A stretch of DNA of 64,000 bases from Bradyrhizobium daqingense (GTDB taxonomy: Bacteria > Pseudomonadota > Alphaproteobacteria > Rhizobiales > Xanthobacteraceae): positions 5,752,001 to 5,816,000 of the forward strand of contig NZ_CP088014.1 in assembly GCF_021044685.1 (NCBI RefSeq). Reading direction: 5' to 3'. The notes beneath the pieces are model-generated. The model did not search any database. It was not told the origin of the DNA and saw only the letters and a list, made by a program, of their open reading frames with translations. Position numbers and translations under genes: made by a program. Numbering within the stretch: the first letter of the stretch is position 1; every line of letters starts with the position of its first letter. This document shows positions 37,921 through 48,197 of this stretch, one piece after another.

Positions 37921-38685
37921 TCAACTTCCCAGCCACATCGTCAGCACCACCGCGGTCAGATTGTTGAGCGCGTGCAGCAGCGTCGTGAGCCAGAGCGAGT
38001 TGGCGCGATAGCGCATGTAGCCGAACCAGAGTCCGATGCAGAAGACCTCGGCCAGGAAGTACAGGTCGTATTGCAGGTGCACGATCGTCCACACCAGCGA
38101 CGACAGCAGGATCGCGCCTGATACCCGCAGGAAGCTCTCCGACCAGCCGCGATAGAGGAAGCCGCGCGCCAGCACTTCTTCCGACATCGGCGCCGCCACG
38201 CTGAAGGCGAACAGCAACAGCAGGGCCGCCCCCTTGTCGCGGCCCGATTTCAACAGATCGGTCATGAAGCCCGGCGTCGCCTCGCGGCCCAGTGCGCGCG
38301 ACATCGTCTCCCAGACAAGCACGATCAGGATCAGGCCGACGACACCAAGCAGCAGCTGCTTCCAGGACGGCCAATGCAGCGCGAGATAATCGACGAAGGA
38401 CGCCTTCTTGATGCGAATGGCGAGCCAGACCACGGCCAACGTCGTCGGCAGACCCATGGCCACCGACAGCGCCAGCGCCTGGGGCTCGCGGCCGACGAGT
38501 TGCAGCGAAGCGAGGTCCATGGGCAGGCCGCGCTGCGCCACCAGCAGGACGATGGCGCCGATCTGCCCGACGAACATCGCGGAGAAGATCAGGAGGCCCC
38601 ACAGCGCCGTGCCCCAGAACATCCAGACGCGCGGCGTCGCAGGCGTCACGGCCGGCGGCGGATAATCGGGATTGAGGGAGTCCAT
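37921..38685 (-). CDS. CPBP-family intramembrane metalloprotease
   Basis: 254 residues with about seven to eight membrane helices. The CPBP (Abi/CaaX protease-like) motifs are present: EEVLARG (motif 1), WTIVHLQYD (motif 2, with the metal His) and LLHALNN (motif 3). The ATG at 38685 is preferred; in-frame sequence further upstream is the family B repeat and not coding. In related bacteria such proteases act on small membrane substrates or prenylated peptides; the target here is unknown. Confidence 0.9.
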   Translation of the reverse strand: MDSLNPDYPPPAVTPATPRVWMFWGTALWGLLIFSAMFVGQIGAIVLLVAQRGLPMDLASLQLVGREPQALALSVAMGLPTTLAVVWLAIRIKKASFVDYLALHWPSWKQLLLGVVGLILIVLVWETMSRALGREATPGFMTDLLKSGRDKGAALLLLFAFSVAAPMSEEVLARGFLYRGWSESFLRVSGAILLSSLVWTIVHLQYDLYFLAEVFCIGLWFGYMRYRANSLWLTTLLHALNNLTAVVLTMWLGS

Positions 38686-38724
38686 CACAAGGCTTTCGCT
38701 AGGCCGGCGCGCGGTCGAAAGAAC

Positions 38725-38810
38725 CGTCATGCCCGGGCTTGTCCCGGGCATCCACGTTCTTCGCGCTGCGACTCAAGACGTGGATGGCCGGGTCAAGCCC
38801 GGCCATGACG
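38725..38810. repeat. Dispersed palindromic repeat, family B (copy 1)
   Basis: CGTCATGCCCGGGCTTGTCC opens the element and it closes with GGCCGGGTCAAGCCCGGCCATGACG; inner arms ATCCACG and CGTGGAT. Copy 2 is at 41,265-41,356 in the same size class. It lies between the CPBP gene and the acyl-CoA dehydrogenase gene. Confidence 0.85.
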
Positions 38811-38832
38811 ATGGGGGTAGAAAGTGCCATGC

Positions 38833-40476
38833 TCACGGCAGCGCCCGCTCCAGCAGCGCGCGGACGTCGCCGCTGTCCAGCTCAACCGCACCGTACATGC
38901 TGGCGTGATTGGCGGCGAGGCGCGTGCTCGCGAACAGTTCGGCGCTGTGCGCAGACACGCCGTTCAGCGCCGCGGTCGCCGCGAGCAGCGCCAGCTTCTC
39001 GACCGCAAGCCGTGCAACGCGCTCGCCGTCGGCGCGTCGGAAGGCCTTGCCGATGAACGCGGCCGCCTCGCCTGCCCCCGGCAAGCCCCTGGTCTCGCCA
39101 GCCAGCGCTTGCAGCACCGCCGTGGCTGCGTCCGGCTCGCGCGCGAGCGCGCGGAGCACGTCGAGGCACATGACGTTGCCGGAGCCTTCCCAGATCGCGT
39201 TGACCGGCGCCTCCCGATAGTGCCGCGCGAGAATGCCGTCCTCGACATAGCCGTTGCCGCCGAGGCACTCCATCGCCTCGTAGAGAAACGGCGGCGCACT
39301 CTTGCAGGTCCAGTATTTGATCGCCGGCGTCAGCAGCCGCATATAGGCAGCTTCCGCCGCATCATGCGCCGTGCGGTCGAAGGCACGGCAGAGCCGCATC
39401 ACCAGCGCCGTGCTCGCCTCGACATGCAGCGCCATGTCGGACAGCACCGCCTGCATCAGGGGCTGATCGGCGAGATGCTTCTGGAACACGCTGCGGTGAC
39501 GGGCGTGATGCAGCGCATGGGCGAGCCCCGAACGCATCAGGCCGACCGAGGCGATCGCGCAATCCTGCCGCGTCAGCTGCACCATCTGGATGATGGTGCG
39601 GATGCCCTTGCCCTCCTCGCCGACCGCTTCGGCATAGGCGCCGACGAACTCGACCTCGGACGACGCATTGGAGCGGTTGCCGAGCTTGTCCTTCAGCCGC
39701 TGGAACTGCATCGCGTTCACCGAGCCGTCAGGCGCGAAGCGCGGCATGAAGAAACAGGTCAGGCCGTTCTCCGCCTGCGCCAGCACCAGGAATGCATCGC
39801 ACATCGGCGCCGACATGAACCATTTGTGGCCGGTGATGCGATAGGCATGTCCGTCGCGCACGGCCCGGGTCATGTTGGCGCGCACGTCCGTGCCGCCCTG
39901 CTTCTCGGTCATGCCCATGCCGAGCGTCATGCCGCGCTTGTCCCACCACGGCGCGAAGCTCGGGTCGTAGCTCCTGGTCGACAGCACCGGCATCACTTTG
40001 CCCAGTAGGTCCGGTTGCATCGCCAGCGCCGCGACGGAGGCGCGCGTCATCGTGATCGGGCAGAGATGGCCGGTCTCGACCTGCGCCGCCATGTAGAACT
40101 TTGCCGCGCGAATGACCTCGGCGGCATCGCCCGCAGGTTTTCCATCGGCCGTCCAGGTCGAGTTGTGCAAGCCGGCATGCGCGCTGTGCGCCATCAGCTC
40201 GTGATAGGCGGGATGAAACTCGACCTGATCGCGGCGATTGCCCTTGGCATCGAAGCTGCGCAGCTTCGGCGTGTTCTCGTTCGCAACGCGCCCGCGATCG
40301 GCCATCGCCGCCGAGCCCCATTGCTTGCCGAATTCCGACAGCTCGCGTTCCGCCGACGCGCCGCCATTGGCCTTGACCGCCTCGATCAGCGGCCGATCGA
40401 CGGCGAAGAGGTCGACGTCCTCGAACGGCGGCGACTGGTTGAAGACCTCGTGGGTCGCAAAGCTCGGCTGGGTCAT
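38833..40476 (-). CDS. AidB-like acyl-CoA dehydrogenase
   Basis: 547 residues, close to the 541 of E. coli AidB, whose role is protection from alkylating agents; the dehydrogenase activity of such proteins is weak. Motifs: TMTRASVAAL, MTEKQGGTDVRANMT in the flavin domain, GHKWFMSAPMCDAF, ECLGGNGYVEDG, and REAPVNAIWEGSGNVMCLD, which contains the AidB-type glutamate region. The C-terminal 100 residues correspond to the DNA-binding domain of AidB but are not obviously rich in Arg, so DNA binding is uncertain. GAGGAAG precedes the ATG. It follows the dipeptidase gene by 24 bases and may share its transcript. No Ada/AlkB gene is nearby. Confidence 0.87.
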   Translation of the reverse strand: MTQPSFATHEVFNQSPPFEDVDLFAVDRPLIEAVKANGGASAERELSEFGKQWGSAAMADRGRVANENTPKLRSFDAKGNRRDQVEFHPAYHELMAHSAHAGLHNSTWTADGKPAGDAAEVIRAAKFYMAAQVETGHLCPITMTRASVAALAMQPDLLGKVMPVLSTRSYDPSFAPWWDKRGMTLGMGMTEKQGGTDVRANMTRAVRDGHAYRITGHKWFMSAPMCDAFLVLAQAENGLTCFFMPRFAPDGSVNAMQFQRLKDKLGNRSNASSEVEFVGAYAEAVGEEGKGIRTIIQMVQLTRQDCAIASVGLMRSGLAHALHHARHRSVFQKHLADQPLMQAVLSDMALHVEASTALVMRLCRAFDRTAHDAAEAAYMRLLTPAIKYWTCKSAPPFLYEAMECLGGNGYVEDGILARHYREAPVNAIWEGSGNVMCLDVLRALAREPDAATAVLQALAGETRGLPGAGEAAAFIGKAFRRADGERVARLAVEKLALLAATAALNGVSAHSAELFASTRLAANHASMYGAVELDSGDVRALLERALP

Positions 40477-40500
40477 GGGGTACTTCCTCGGAGCGGACTT

Positions 40501-41250
40501 TTAGTTCCGCCGCGGCTGGATCGGGAAATCATAGGCCGCCCCGCCTGCCCCCGGCAGGGAAAAATGCCACCACTCCTTCGAATAGTTCACAAAGCCTTGC
40601 CTGGCCATCGCCGCCACCAGCCGCTTGCGCCAGGCGCGCTGTTCCGGACTGATCGATGGCGCCGCCGTGTGCCCCTTGGTATCGGTACAGTCGTAGCCGG
40701 TGCCCATGTCGACACTGCCCTCCGGCGCGCGCGCATCGACTGGCGCCGTGCAATCGGCATAGGTCTTCGAGGGATCGTATTTGGCGGAATTGTCGGCCTT
40801 GAGATCGACCAGCGTGAGATCGAGCGCCGCCCCGGCCGAATGCTGCGAACGGCTCGCGATGTAGCCGAGGCGGAACAACTCGGTCTTTGGAATTCGCGGA
40901 TTGTAGCGCCGCTCGGCCGCCGTCTCGTGGCCGTTCTGCGACCACTTCACCATGTCGAGCGAGGCCCGCGCCGGCCGGTAGCAGTCGAACATCTTGAGCG
41001 AGAGATTTTGCGCCGCCAGCTCCTGCTGGATCGCCTTCAGCCGCAGCCCCACCTCCCGCTTCACCACGCATTCGCCGGCGTTGTAGCCGGCGAGCGGACG
41101 GCCGACGAAGTTGTTCGACGTGGCGTAGCGAATGTCCTGGATGATGCTGGGATCGATGTCGCGCAGGTAGGCGAAGCCGCCAGGGAGCGATTGGGCGTGG
41201 GCTGCACTGATCGTCACTGCGGCGAGGAACGCTGTCAGAATTCTTTTCAC
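40501..41250 (-). CDS. D-alanyl-D-alanine dipeptidase-like (M15, VanX/DdpX) secreted protein
   Basis: 249 residues from the GTG at 41250 with a signal peptide (VKRILTAFLAAVTISAAHA). A zinc dipeptidase of family M15D: the metal motif SQHSAGAALDLTLVD, and KEWWHFSLPG with the catalytic Glu and third ligand, are both intact; FDCYRPARA carries the conserved Arg. Such enzymes hydrolyse D-Ala-D-Ala released from cell-wall turnover. An alternative GTG start four codons upstream exists. The repeat at 41,265-41,356 lies immediately upstream. Confidence 0.88.
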   Translation of the reverse strand: MKRILTAFLAAVTISAAHAQSLPGGFAYLRDIDPSIIQDIRYATSNNFVGRPLAGYNAGECVVKREVGLRLKAIQQELAAQNLSLKMFDCYRPARASLDMVKWSQNGHETAAERRYNPRIPKTELFRLGYIASRSQHSAGAALDLTLVDLKADNSAKYDPSKTYADCTAPVDARAPEGSVDMGTGYDCTDTKGHTAAPSISPEQRAWRKRLVAAMARQGFVNYSKEWWHFSLPGAGGAAYDFPIQPRRN

Positions 41251-41264
41251 GGAATGCCCCACAT

Positions 41265-41356
41265 CGTCATGGCCGGGCTAGTCCCGGCCGTCCACGTTCT
41301 TTTGCGTCAAATGCGATAGAAGATCGTGGATGCCCGGGACAAGCCCGGGCATGACG
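41265..41356. repeat. Dispersed palindromic repeat, family B (copy 2)
   Basis: Opens CGTCATGGCCGGGCTAGTCC and closes GGGACAAGCCCGGGCATGACG, with inner CGTCCACG and GTGGATG. It separates the divergent dipeptidase and pyrB genes, so any promoters lie around it. Confidence 0.85.
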
Positions 41357-41472
41357 GAAAAGGTAGGGACAGGCCACGCCGCAGCGACCAAACCGACAGA
41401 TCGGGGGATAACTCACTTCCTCCCCTTTGCCCCTTGCTCCCCCCGCCATCCGCCCCTATAGCTCTGCTTTTA

Positions 41473-42420
41473 ATGACATCGAAATCGACCTTCGTCCTCG
41501 GCCACCGGCATTTGCTGGGCATCGAGGGCCTTTCCGCGGCCGACATCAGCGGCCTCCTCGACCTGTCCGAAGAATATGTCGAGGTCAACCGCCAGGTTGA
41601 CAAGAAGCGCACCGTCCTGCGTGGACGGACGCAAGTGAACCTCTTTTTCGAGGCCTCCACCCGGACCCAATCCTCGTTCGAGCTCGCGGGAAAACGGCTC
41701 GGCGCCGACGTCATGAACATGTCGGTCGCCTCCTCGTCCATCAAGAAGGGCGAGACGCTGATCGACACCGCCATGACGCTGAACGCGATGCATCCCGACA
41801 TCCTCGTGATGCGCCATCACGCCTCCGGCGCGGTGGAACTGCTGGCCCGCAAGGTTGACGGTTCCGTGATCAATGCCGGCGACGGCGCGCATGAGCATCC
41901 GACCCAGGCGCTGCTGGATGCACTCACCATCCGCCGCAACAAGGGCCGGATCGAAGGGCTCGTGGTCGCGATCTGCGGCGACGTGCTGCATTCGCGCGTC
42001 GCCCGCTCCAACATCATCCTGCTCAACACCATGGGGGCCCGCGTGCGCGTGGTCGGCCCCTCCACGCTGTTGCCCCCCGGCATCGAACGGATGGGGGTCG
42101 AGGTGGCGCGCGACATGCGCGAGGGGCTGAACGGTGCCGATATCGTCATGATGCTGCGGCTGCAGCGCGAGCGCATGAACGGCTCTTTCGTGCCGTCATC
42201 CAGCGAGTATTTCCACTATTTCGGACTGGACCAGAAGAAGCTCGCCTATGCCAAGCCGGACGCGCTCGTGATGCATCCCGGTCCGATGAACCGTGGCGTG
42301 GAGATCGACACGGCGGTCGCGGACGGCGCGCAGTCCCTGATCCGCGAGCAGGTGGAGATGGGAGTCGCCGTGCGCATGGCGGTGCTGGAAGCCCTCGCAC
42401 GTAACCTGCCGAACGCGTGA
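41473..42420 (+). CDS. pyrB: Aspartate carbamoyltransferase, catalytic chain
   Basis: Joins carbamoyl phosphate and aspartate, the committed step of pyrimidine synthesis. 315 residues from the ATG at 41473. The carbamoyl phosphate site is STRTQSSFE (S62-T63-R64-T65), the mobile-loop lysine K91 is in [10 protein letters not shown], and HPTQALLD and [10 protein letters not shown] are intact. No regulatory PyrI gene follows; instead a dihydroorotase-like gene overlaps it (TGATG), the arrangement of complexes in which a non-catalytic PyrC' is needed for ATCase assembly. Confidence 0.97.
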   Translation: MTSKSTFVLGHRHLLGIEGLSAADISGLLDLSEEYVEVNRQVDKKRTVLRGRTQVNLFFEASTRTQSSFELAGKRLGADVMNMSVASSSIKKGETLIDTAMTLNAMHPDILVMRHHASGAVELLARKVDGSVINAGDGAHEHPTQALLDALTIRRNKGRIEGLVVAICGDVLHSRVARSNIILLNTMGARVRVVGPSTLLPPGIERMGVEVARDMREGLNGADIVMMLRLQRERMNGSFVPSSSEYFHYFGLDQKKLAYAKPDALVMHPGPMNRGVEIDTAVADGAQSLIREQVEMGVAVRMAVLEALARNLPNA

Positions 42421-43727
42421 TGCCGATGTTGACCGATCGCCGCCCCGTCCTGCTCGCCAACGCCCGCGTCGTCGATCCCTCCAGGGATTTCGACGGTGTC
42501 GGCGACGTCCTCATCGCCGACGGCATGATCCGCGAGACCCGCCGTGGCATCGGCGCGGCCGGCGTCCCCGAGGGCACCGACATCGTCAACTGCTCCGGCA
42601 AGATCGTCGCGCCCGGGCTGATCGACATGCGCGCCTTCGTCGGCGAGCCCGGCTTCAGCCATCGCGAGACCTTCGCCACCGCGAGCCAGGCGGCGGCGAC
42701 CGGTGGCATCACCACCATCATCTGCCAGCCCGACACCCTGCCGGTGATCGATAATTCGGCGACCGTCGACTTCGTGATGCGCCGCGCCCGCGACACCGCC
42801 ATCGTCAACATCCAGCCGATGGCCGCCCTCACCAAGGGCATGCACGGCCAGGAGATGACCGAGTTCGGGCTGCTCAAGGCTGCGGGGGCGGTCGCCTTCA
42901 GTGACGGCGCCAGAAGCGTGACCAACGCGCAGGTGATGCGCCGTGCGCTGACCTATGCGCGCGATTTCGATGCGCTGATCGTGCACTTCACCGAGGATCC
43001 CGATCTCGTCGGCGAAGGCGTCATGAACGAGGGCGAATTCGCTTCGCGCCTGGGCTTGATGGGCATCCCGCGCGCCGCCGAGGCCGTCATTCTCGAGCGC
43101 GACATGCGCCTCGTCGCATTGACCGGCGGCCGCTATCACGCGGCCTCGCTGACCTGCATCGAGTCCCTCGACATCCTCCAGCGCGCCCGCGACGCCGGCC
43201 TCGCCGTCAGCGCCTCGGTCTCGATCAATCATCTGGCGCTGAACGAGAACGACATCGGTCCTTACCGATCGTTCCTGAAACTGTCGCCGCCCCTGCGCAC
43301 CGAGGACGACCGCCGCGCGCTGGTGGCAGCGATCGGCTCCGGGCTGCTCGACATCATCATGTCCGACCACAATCCGCAGGACGTCGAAGTCAAGCGCCTG
43401 CCGTTCGCGGAAGCCGCACCCGGCGCCGTCGGTCTCGAGACCATGCTGCCCGCCGGCCTGCGCCTCGTCCACAATGGCGAAATGGAACTGAAGACACTGA
43501 TCCGTGCGATGTCGACCCGTCCGGCCGAGCTGCTGGGATTGCCAGGCGGAACCCTGCGCACCGGCAGCCCGGCTGATGTCATCGTGATCGATCCCGACAC
43601 GCCCTGGGTCGTCGATCCCGCCGACCTCAAATCGCCCTGCAAGAATACCCCGTTCGACGAGGCCCGCTTTACAGGCCGCGTGGTGCGCACCATTGTCGGC
43701 GGCCGGACGGTCTATGAGCATGTCTGA
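42420..43727 (+). CDS. pyrC': Dihydroorotase-like protein, first metal site lost (PyrC')
   Basis: 435 residues of the type I dihydroorotase/amidohydrolase fold, overlapping pyrB by one base (TGATG). The first zinc motif, normally DMHVHLREPG, is [10 protein letters not shown] at 69-78, so both histidines of HxH (positions 71 and 73) are gone. MPNTxP is replaced by QPDTLP. The later histidine (IVHFTED) and the aspartate in SDHNPQ remain. Sequence is otherwise well kept through [21 protein letters not shown]. In Pseudomonas a similar inactive protein forms a complex with ATCase; by analogy this is a structural partner, and a true pyrC should lie elsewhere. Confidence 0.9.
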   Translation: MPMLTDRRPVLLANARVVDPSRDFDGVGDVLIADGMIRETRRGIGAAGVPEGTDIVNCSGKIVAPGLIDMRAFVGEPGFSHRETFATASQAAATGGITTIICQPDTLPVIDNSATVDFVMRRARDTAIVNIQPMAALTKGMHGQEMTEFGLLKAAGAVAFSDGARSVTNAQVMRRALTYARDFDALIVHFTEDPDLVGEGVMNEGEFASRLGLMGIPRAAEAVILERDMRLVALTGGRYHAASLTCIESLDILQRARDAGLAVSASVSINHLALNENDIGPYRSFLKLSPPLRTEDDRRALVAAIGSGLLDIIMSDHNPQDVEVKRLPFAEAAPGAVGLETMLPAGLRLVHNGEMELKTLIRAMSTRPAELLGLPGGTLRTGSPADVIVIDPDTPWVVDPADLKSPCKNTPFDEARFTGRVVRTIVGGRTVYEHV

Positions 43728-43774
43728 GGTGCCCGCTCGTTCGACATGGGAATCCTGCCTTTGGAGCTGCCGCC

Positions 43775-44371
43775 ATGGCGCTTGAAGCATTTCTGCCGGT
43801 GGCCTTCATCATCGGCTACCTCCTCGGCTCGATCCCGTTCGGGCTGATCCTGACCAGGCTTGCGGGTACGCAGGATATCCGCTCGATCGGCTCCGGCAGC
43901 ATCGGCGCCACCAACGTGCTGCGCACCGGACGCAAGAGCCTTGCCGCCGGCACCCTGTTGTTCGACGCGCTCAAGGGCACCGTGGCCGTGGTGATCGCCG
44001 GCTACCTCGCAGGACCCAATGCCGCCATGGTGGCCGGGCTCGGCGCGTTCCTCGGCCATCTCTTTCCGGTCTGGCTGAAGTTCAAAGGCGGCAAGGGCGT
44101 GGCCACCTATATCGGCGTCCTGCTCGGCCTGTTCTGGCCCGGCGCCATCGTGTTCTGCCTGCTCTGGCTCGCCACCGCCTTTACCACCCGCTATTCCTCG
44201 CTCTCCGCGCTCGTGGCGGCGTTTATCACGCCGATTTTCCTGTGGTGGTTCGGGCACCTCGCCCTGTCGGCCCTGACGGCAGTGTTGACGCTGCTGTTGT
44301 TCTACGCGCATCGCGAGAACATCAAGCGCCTGCAAGGTGGCAGGGAAAGCCGGATTGGCGAGAAGGCATAG
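43775..44371 (+). CDS. plsY: Acyl-phosphate glycerol-3-phosphate acyltransferase
   Basis: Membrane enzyme that acylates glycerol-3-phosphate from acyl-phosphate, the first step of phospholipid synthesis. 198 residues with about five helices. The three family motifs are visible: [11 protein letters not shown] near the start, [16 protein letters not shown], and [21 protein letters not shown] with [11 protein letters not shown]. It follows pyrC' by 47 bases on the same strand, an order kept in many alphaproteobacteria. Confidence 0.96.
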   Translation: MALEAFLPVAFIIGYLLGSIPFGLILTRLAGTQDIRSIGSGSIGATNVLRTGRKSLAAGTLLFDALKGTVAVVIAGYLAGPNAAMVAGLGAFLGHLFPVWLKFKGGKGVATYIGVLLGLFWPGAIVFCLLWLATAFTTRYSSLSALVAAFITPIFLWWFGHLALSALTAVLTLLLFYAHRENIKRLQGGRESRIGEKA

Positions 44372-44527
44372 CGTTTCGCGCGAAGCCGGGCATCTACGGA
44401 TACCGAAGCTCTCCTTCCGCATTATATGCCGAATCCTGTTCGCAACTTGCGACCGAATCACGGTTGTATTGGCGAGCGGGTTTCGGGTCTGTCATCGTGA
44501 CAGCGGATATGGCGGCGGCTGCTCAGA

Positions 44528-45727
44528 ATGAGCGAGAAGATTGTCGGCACGCATGACGGGGGTGGTTCGGTGGGTGTTTCCGGCACTGCAGCAAGCCGGC
44601 TGCTCTCGGCGACCAATATCTGGTCCGATGCGCCCTCGCCGCCCGCCCCAAAAGTTCTTCCCGTTCTGCCGCCAGTGTCGCCGCCCGAGCCAATCGCGAA
44701 AGCGCCCGTGACGGTCGAGGTCGTGACCACGGTCGCGCCTGTCGCTCCCGTGCAGCCGCATTCCCGCCAATGGCCGCCGCGAAAACTCTCGCTGGCGCTC
44801 CAGGGCGGCGGCACCTTTGCAGCCTTCAGCTGGGGCGTGCTGGAGCGGCTGCTGGAAGAGCCAGATATCGCGATCGACACGATCAGCGGCGCCAGCGCCG
44901 GCGCCATCAATGCGCTGCTGCTCGCCTGCGGCCTGGCCGAAGGCGGCCGCGAAGGCGCGCGCTCCCGGCTGAACCGGTTCTGGGTCCGGCTGATGCACGA
45001 GGCCTCATTCCGCTCGCTGATGCTGATCGGCGGCTTTTCGCCGGCGGGAAGTTCTGTCGCATTCGGCCCGACGCTGCGCTCCGGCCAGTTCGATCCGTTC
45101 GATCTCGATCCGCTGCGGCAGGCGCTGTCGCGCGACATCGATTTTGCTGCCCTGCGCGACGCAAGCTGCCCAAAACTCATGATCGCGGCGACGCGGATCC
45201 GCGACGGGCAGCAGCAAATCTTCCGCAATGACGCCATCACCGCCGACGTCGCGCTGGCCTCGACCTGCCCGCCGCTCGTTCACTGCGCCGTGGAGATCGA
45301 CGGCGAGGCCTATTGGGACGGCGGCTTCGGTGGCAACCCGCCGCTGCTGCGGCTGGCGCAGGAAACGACGACGCCCGATGTCCTGCTGATCCAGGTCACG
45401 CCGGCGCGCGACAGCTACGTGCCGATCACGCTCGCCGCGATCGACCGCCGGCTCGACCAGATCGCGGCCAATGCCGCGCTCAATGCCGAGATCGCTGCGA
45501 TCGAATGGGCGCAGGCCCATGCCGCGCCTTCACTGCGGCTATCGAGGATCGCGGCCGAAGACTCTGTCGAGGGCCTCGCGCAGCGCTCCTCCACGGATCT
45601 CGGCCGCGGCTTCATTCGCGCGCTGCACCGGAGCGGTCGCGAGGCGGCCGAGCGCTGGCTCCGGCAAGGTGCGAATGGCAAGGCGCCCGCACGCGATGCC
45701 GTTCGCCGCGAACCCGCCCTAGCCTGA
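44528..45727 (+). CDS. Patatin-like phospholipase
   Basis: 399 residues. After a Pro/Val/Ala-rich N-terminal stretch of about 80 residues with no signal peptide, the patatin domain (about 88-320) carries the oxyanion motif LQGGGTFAAFSWG, the nucleophile elbow SGASAG (GxSxG, with the Ser near residue 122), and the aspartate in YWDGGFGGNPP (DGG). The fold predicts a lipid acyl hydrolase. The last bases overlap the convergent amidase. The disordered N terminus is unusual in length; membrane or substrate unknown. Confidence 0.9.
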   Translation: MSEKIVGTHDGGGSVGVSGTAASRLLSATNIWSDAPSPPAPKVLPVLPPVSPPEPIAKAPVTVEVVTTVAPVAPVQPHSRQWPPRKLSLALQGGGTFAAFSWGVLERLLEEPDIAIDTISGASAGAINALLLACGLAEGGREGARSRLNRFWVRLMHEASFRSLMLIGGFSPAGSSVAFGPTLRSGQFDPFDLDPLRQALSRDIDFAALRDASCPKLMIAATRIRDGQQQIFRNDAITADVALASTCPPLVHCAVEIDGEAYWDGGFGGNPPLLRLAQETTTPDVLLIQVTPARDSYVPITLAAIDRRLDQIAANAALNAEIAAIEWAQAHAAPSLRLSRIAAEDSVEGLAQRSSTDLGRGFIRALHRSGREAAERWLRQGANGKAPARDAVRREPALA

Positions 45728-46963
45728 TTTCGCCAGCGCATCTTCCAGGAACCAGGCCGCCGCAAGCGCGAGCGGATCATTGCCGAAGCGCGCGATCACC
45801 TGCACGCCGATCGGCAGGCCATTCACCTTCAGCACCGGCACGTTGACGCAAGGATTGCCCATCAGCGTCCACAGCCGGTTGTAGCGGGGATCACCCGTGG
45901 TCGCGAGCTCCTTGGCCGGCGCGGTGCCCGGCGCCGAATAGGTCAGGAGCACGTCGATGCCCTCGAAAAGCTCGCCGAGCTCACGGCGTCCGCGCCGGCT
46001 GATTCGGCGGGCCTCGTCATACTCTTTCGGCGTCAGTCCGGCCGTCGCATCGAGGCTTGCGCGCAGCATCGGCGCGATATCGTCGTGGCGCTCCGAAAAC
46101 TCCCAGGCCAGCGCGCGATGCGCCTCGAAATCCTGGATGATCGGATGGATGCGCCAGGCGTCCTGCAGTGAGGCGGGCAGTTCGATCGTGCGCACATTGG
46201 CGCCCGCTCGCGTCGCCGCCTGAATCGCAGCCTCCAACCCCTGCTCCGCCGCCGGCTCCACGCTGCCTGCAAATTCCTGCCTGACTACGCCGATGCGCGG
46301 CGCCTTGGCCGGGGTGATGCCGGAGAACTCGGTGCGCCCCGTGATTGCCAGCAGCCCGCGCGCGAGATCCTCGGCGTGCGCCCCGAACAGACCGACCGTA
46401 TCGAGCGCCCACGAATAGCATTTGACCCCGACCGTCGGCAGCATCCGGAACGACGGCTTGATCGCAGCCGTGCCGCAATAGGCGGCGGGGCGGATCACCG
46501 AGCCGCCGGTCTGCGTGCCCAGCGCCAGCGGAATCATGCCGGCGCCGACGGCCGCGGCCGAGCCCGAGGACGAGCCACCGGGCGTGTGGCCCAGATTGTG
46601 CGGATTGAGCGTCGGCGTCGGATCGCGCGAAGCGAACGCCGTGGTCGTGGTCTTGCCGATGATGGTGGCGCCCGCCCGCTTCAGCATCATCACCACAGGC
46701 GCATCCGAGCGCGGCTGCCAGTCCCGATAGATTTCCGAGCCCATCTCGGTCGGCATGTTGGCGGTGTCGATGATGTCCTTGATGCCGACCGCGATACCGC
46801 GCAGCGGGCCGGAGCCTTGCGCCTTGGCGGTTTTGTCATGACGGACGAAGGCGCGGACGTCCTTCTCCTTGGCCTCGATCGCCGCGTGCGACTGCGCGAT
46901 GGCGGCATCGGGCGAAAGTTCGCCCGCTTCGATACGGCGCTGGAGGTCGGCAAGTGAGATCAT
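45719..46963 (-). CDS. Amidase-signature family hydrolase
   Basis: 414 residues from the ATG at 46963, which has AAGAAGGA upstream. Catalytic lysine in VGIKDIID, Ser pair in [14 protein letters not shown] and TGGSVIRPA. It is shorter than GatA and lacks the GatA blocks, so it is a general amidase. [17 protein letters not shown] and a C-terminal [11 protein letters not shown] resemble the amidases that act on small amides; substrate unknown. Its 3' end overlaps the patatin gene and it is divergent from dprA. Confidence 0.9.
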   Translation of the reverse strand: MISLADLQRRIEAGELSPDAAIAQSHAAIEAKEKDVRAFVRHDKTAKAQGSGPLRGIAVGIKDIIDTANMPTEMGSEIYRDWQPRSDAPVVMMLKRAGATIIGKTTTTAFASRDPTPTLNPHNLGHTPGGSSSGSAAAVGAGMIPLALGTQTGGSVIRPAAYCGTAAIKPSFRMLPTVGVKCYSWALDTVGLFGAHAEDLARGLLAITGRTEFSGITPAKAPRIGVVRQEFAGSVEPAAEQGLEAAIQAATRAGANVRTIELPASLQDAWRIHPIIQDFEAHRALAWEFSERHDDIAPMLRASLDATAGLTPKEYDEARRISRRGRRELGELFEGIDVLLTYSAPGTAPAKELATTGDPRYNRLWTLMGNPCVNVPVLKVNGLPIGVQVIARFGNDPLALAAAWFLEDALAKSG

Positions 46964-47078
46964 GGCAACATCCTTCTTATTGGGATCGCTTTTAGCATCG
47001 GGGCAAGGCCACGCAAGCGCACGCCACTGTTGCGCAACGCCCCAAGGTTGTTCCATGCTGTCCCCACAAGGAGACACC

Positions 47079-48197
47079 GTGGACGCCATCAATCCGAGCG
47101 TGGAGCTGACCGAGCTTGAGCGGATCGACCACCTGCGTCTGATCCGCTCCGACAATGTCGGGCCGCGCACCTTCCGCTCGCTGGTCGATCATTTCGGCAC
47201 CGCGCGGGCTGCGCTGGAGCGGCTGCCTGATCTGGCGCGCCGCGGCGGTGCGCAGCGATCGGGTCGCATCTGTAGCGCGGATGAAGCGAAGGCCGAGCTT
47301 GCCGCAAGCCGCAAGTTCGGCATCGCTTGGCGCGCGCCCGGCGAGGACGGCTATCCGGCGCGGCTCGCAATGATCGACGACGCGCCGCCGCTGCTCGCCG
47401 TGCGCGGCGACACCAAAACCCTGATGCGGCCGATGATCGCGATCGTCGGCTCGCGCAATGCGTCCGGCGCCGGGTTGAAGTTTGCCGGCCAGCTCGCGCG
47501 CGAGCTCGGCGAAGCCGGCTTTATCGTCATCTCCGGCCTCGCCCGAGGCGTCGATCAGGCCGCGCATCGCGCGAGCGTCGAGAGCGGCACCATCGCGGTG
47601 CTCGCCGGCGGACATGACTGCATCTATCCGCCTGAGCATGGTGATCTCCTCACATCGATCCTCGATCACGAGGGCGCTGCGATCTCCGAGATGCCGCTCG
47701 GCCATGAGCCGCGCGCCCGCGACTTCCCTCGCCGCAACCGATTGATCTCCGGCGCCTCGCTCGGCGTGGTCGTGGTGGAAGCCGCTCACCGCTCGGGCTC
47801 GCTGATCACTGCACGCATGGCGGCCGAACAGGGCCGCGAGGTGTTCGCCGTCCCCGGCTCGCCGCTCGACCCGCGCGCGGCCGGCGCCAACGATCTGATC
47901 AAGCAGGGCGCGACTCTCGTCACGGAAGCCGCCGACATCGTCAATGCGGTGCAGCCGATCATGGAGCGCCCGCTGATGCATCCGGCTGAAGAGCCCGACA
48001 GCGAGCCATTCGAAAGCGATCCGCAAGGCCACGATCGTGATCAGATCACCGGCCTGCTCGGCCCCGCCCCCATTTCAATCGACGACCTCGTGCGGATGTC
48101 CGGCGCCTCGCCTGCGATCGTGCGCACCGTGCTGCTGGAGCTGGAGCTCGCCGGTAAGCTCGAACGCCACGGCGGCGGGCTGGTGTCCCTGCTCTAA
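47079..48197 (+). CDS. dprA: DNA-processing protein DprA (Smf)
   Basis: Loads RecA on incoming single-stranded DNA in natural transformation and is also kept in species not known to be competent. 372 residues from the GTG at 47079, which has AAGGAG five bases upstream; an ATG eight codons earlier is possible. A helical N-terminal region is followed by the Rossmann domain with [50 protein letters not shown] and [10 protein letters not shown], then a C-terminal winged helix ([15 protein letters not shown]). The stop overlaps that of the convergent HxlR gene. Confidence 0.95.
   Translation: MDAINPSVELTELERIDHLRLIRSDNVGPRTFRSLVDHFGTARAALERLPDLARRGGAQRSGRICSADEAKAELAASRKFGIAWRAPGEDGYPARLAMIDDAPPLLAVRGDTKTLMRPMIAIVGSRNASGAGLKFAGQLARELGEAGFIVISGLARGVDQAAHRASVESGTIAVLAGGHDCIYPPEHGDLLTSILDHEGAAISEMPLGHEPRARDFPRRNRLISGASLGVVVVEAAHRSGSLITARMAAEQGREVFAVPGSPLDPRAAGANDLIKQGATLVTEAADIVNAVQPIMERPLMHPAEEPDSEPFESDPQGHDRDQITGLLGPAPISIDDLVRMSGASPAIVRTVLLELELAGKLERHGGGLVSLL

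Noticed and set aside
38672-38908. Short frames whose translation starts MPGTSPGMT or similar
   Set aside because: This is the translation of the family B palindrome, a frequent false extension. The CPBP protease start was placed downstream of it.
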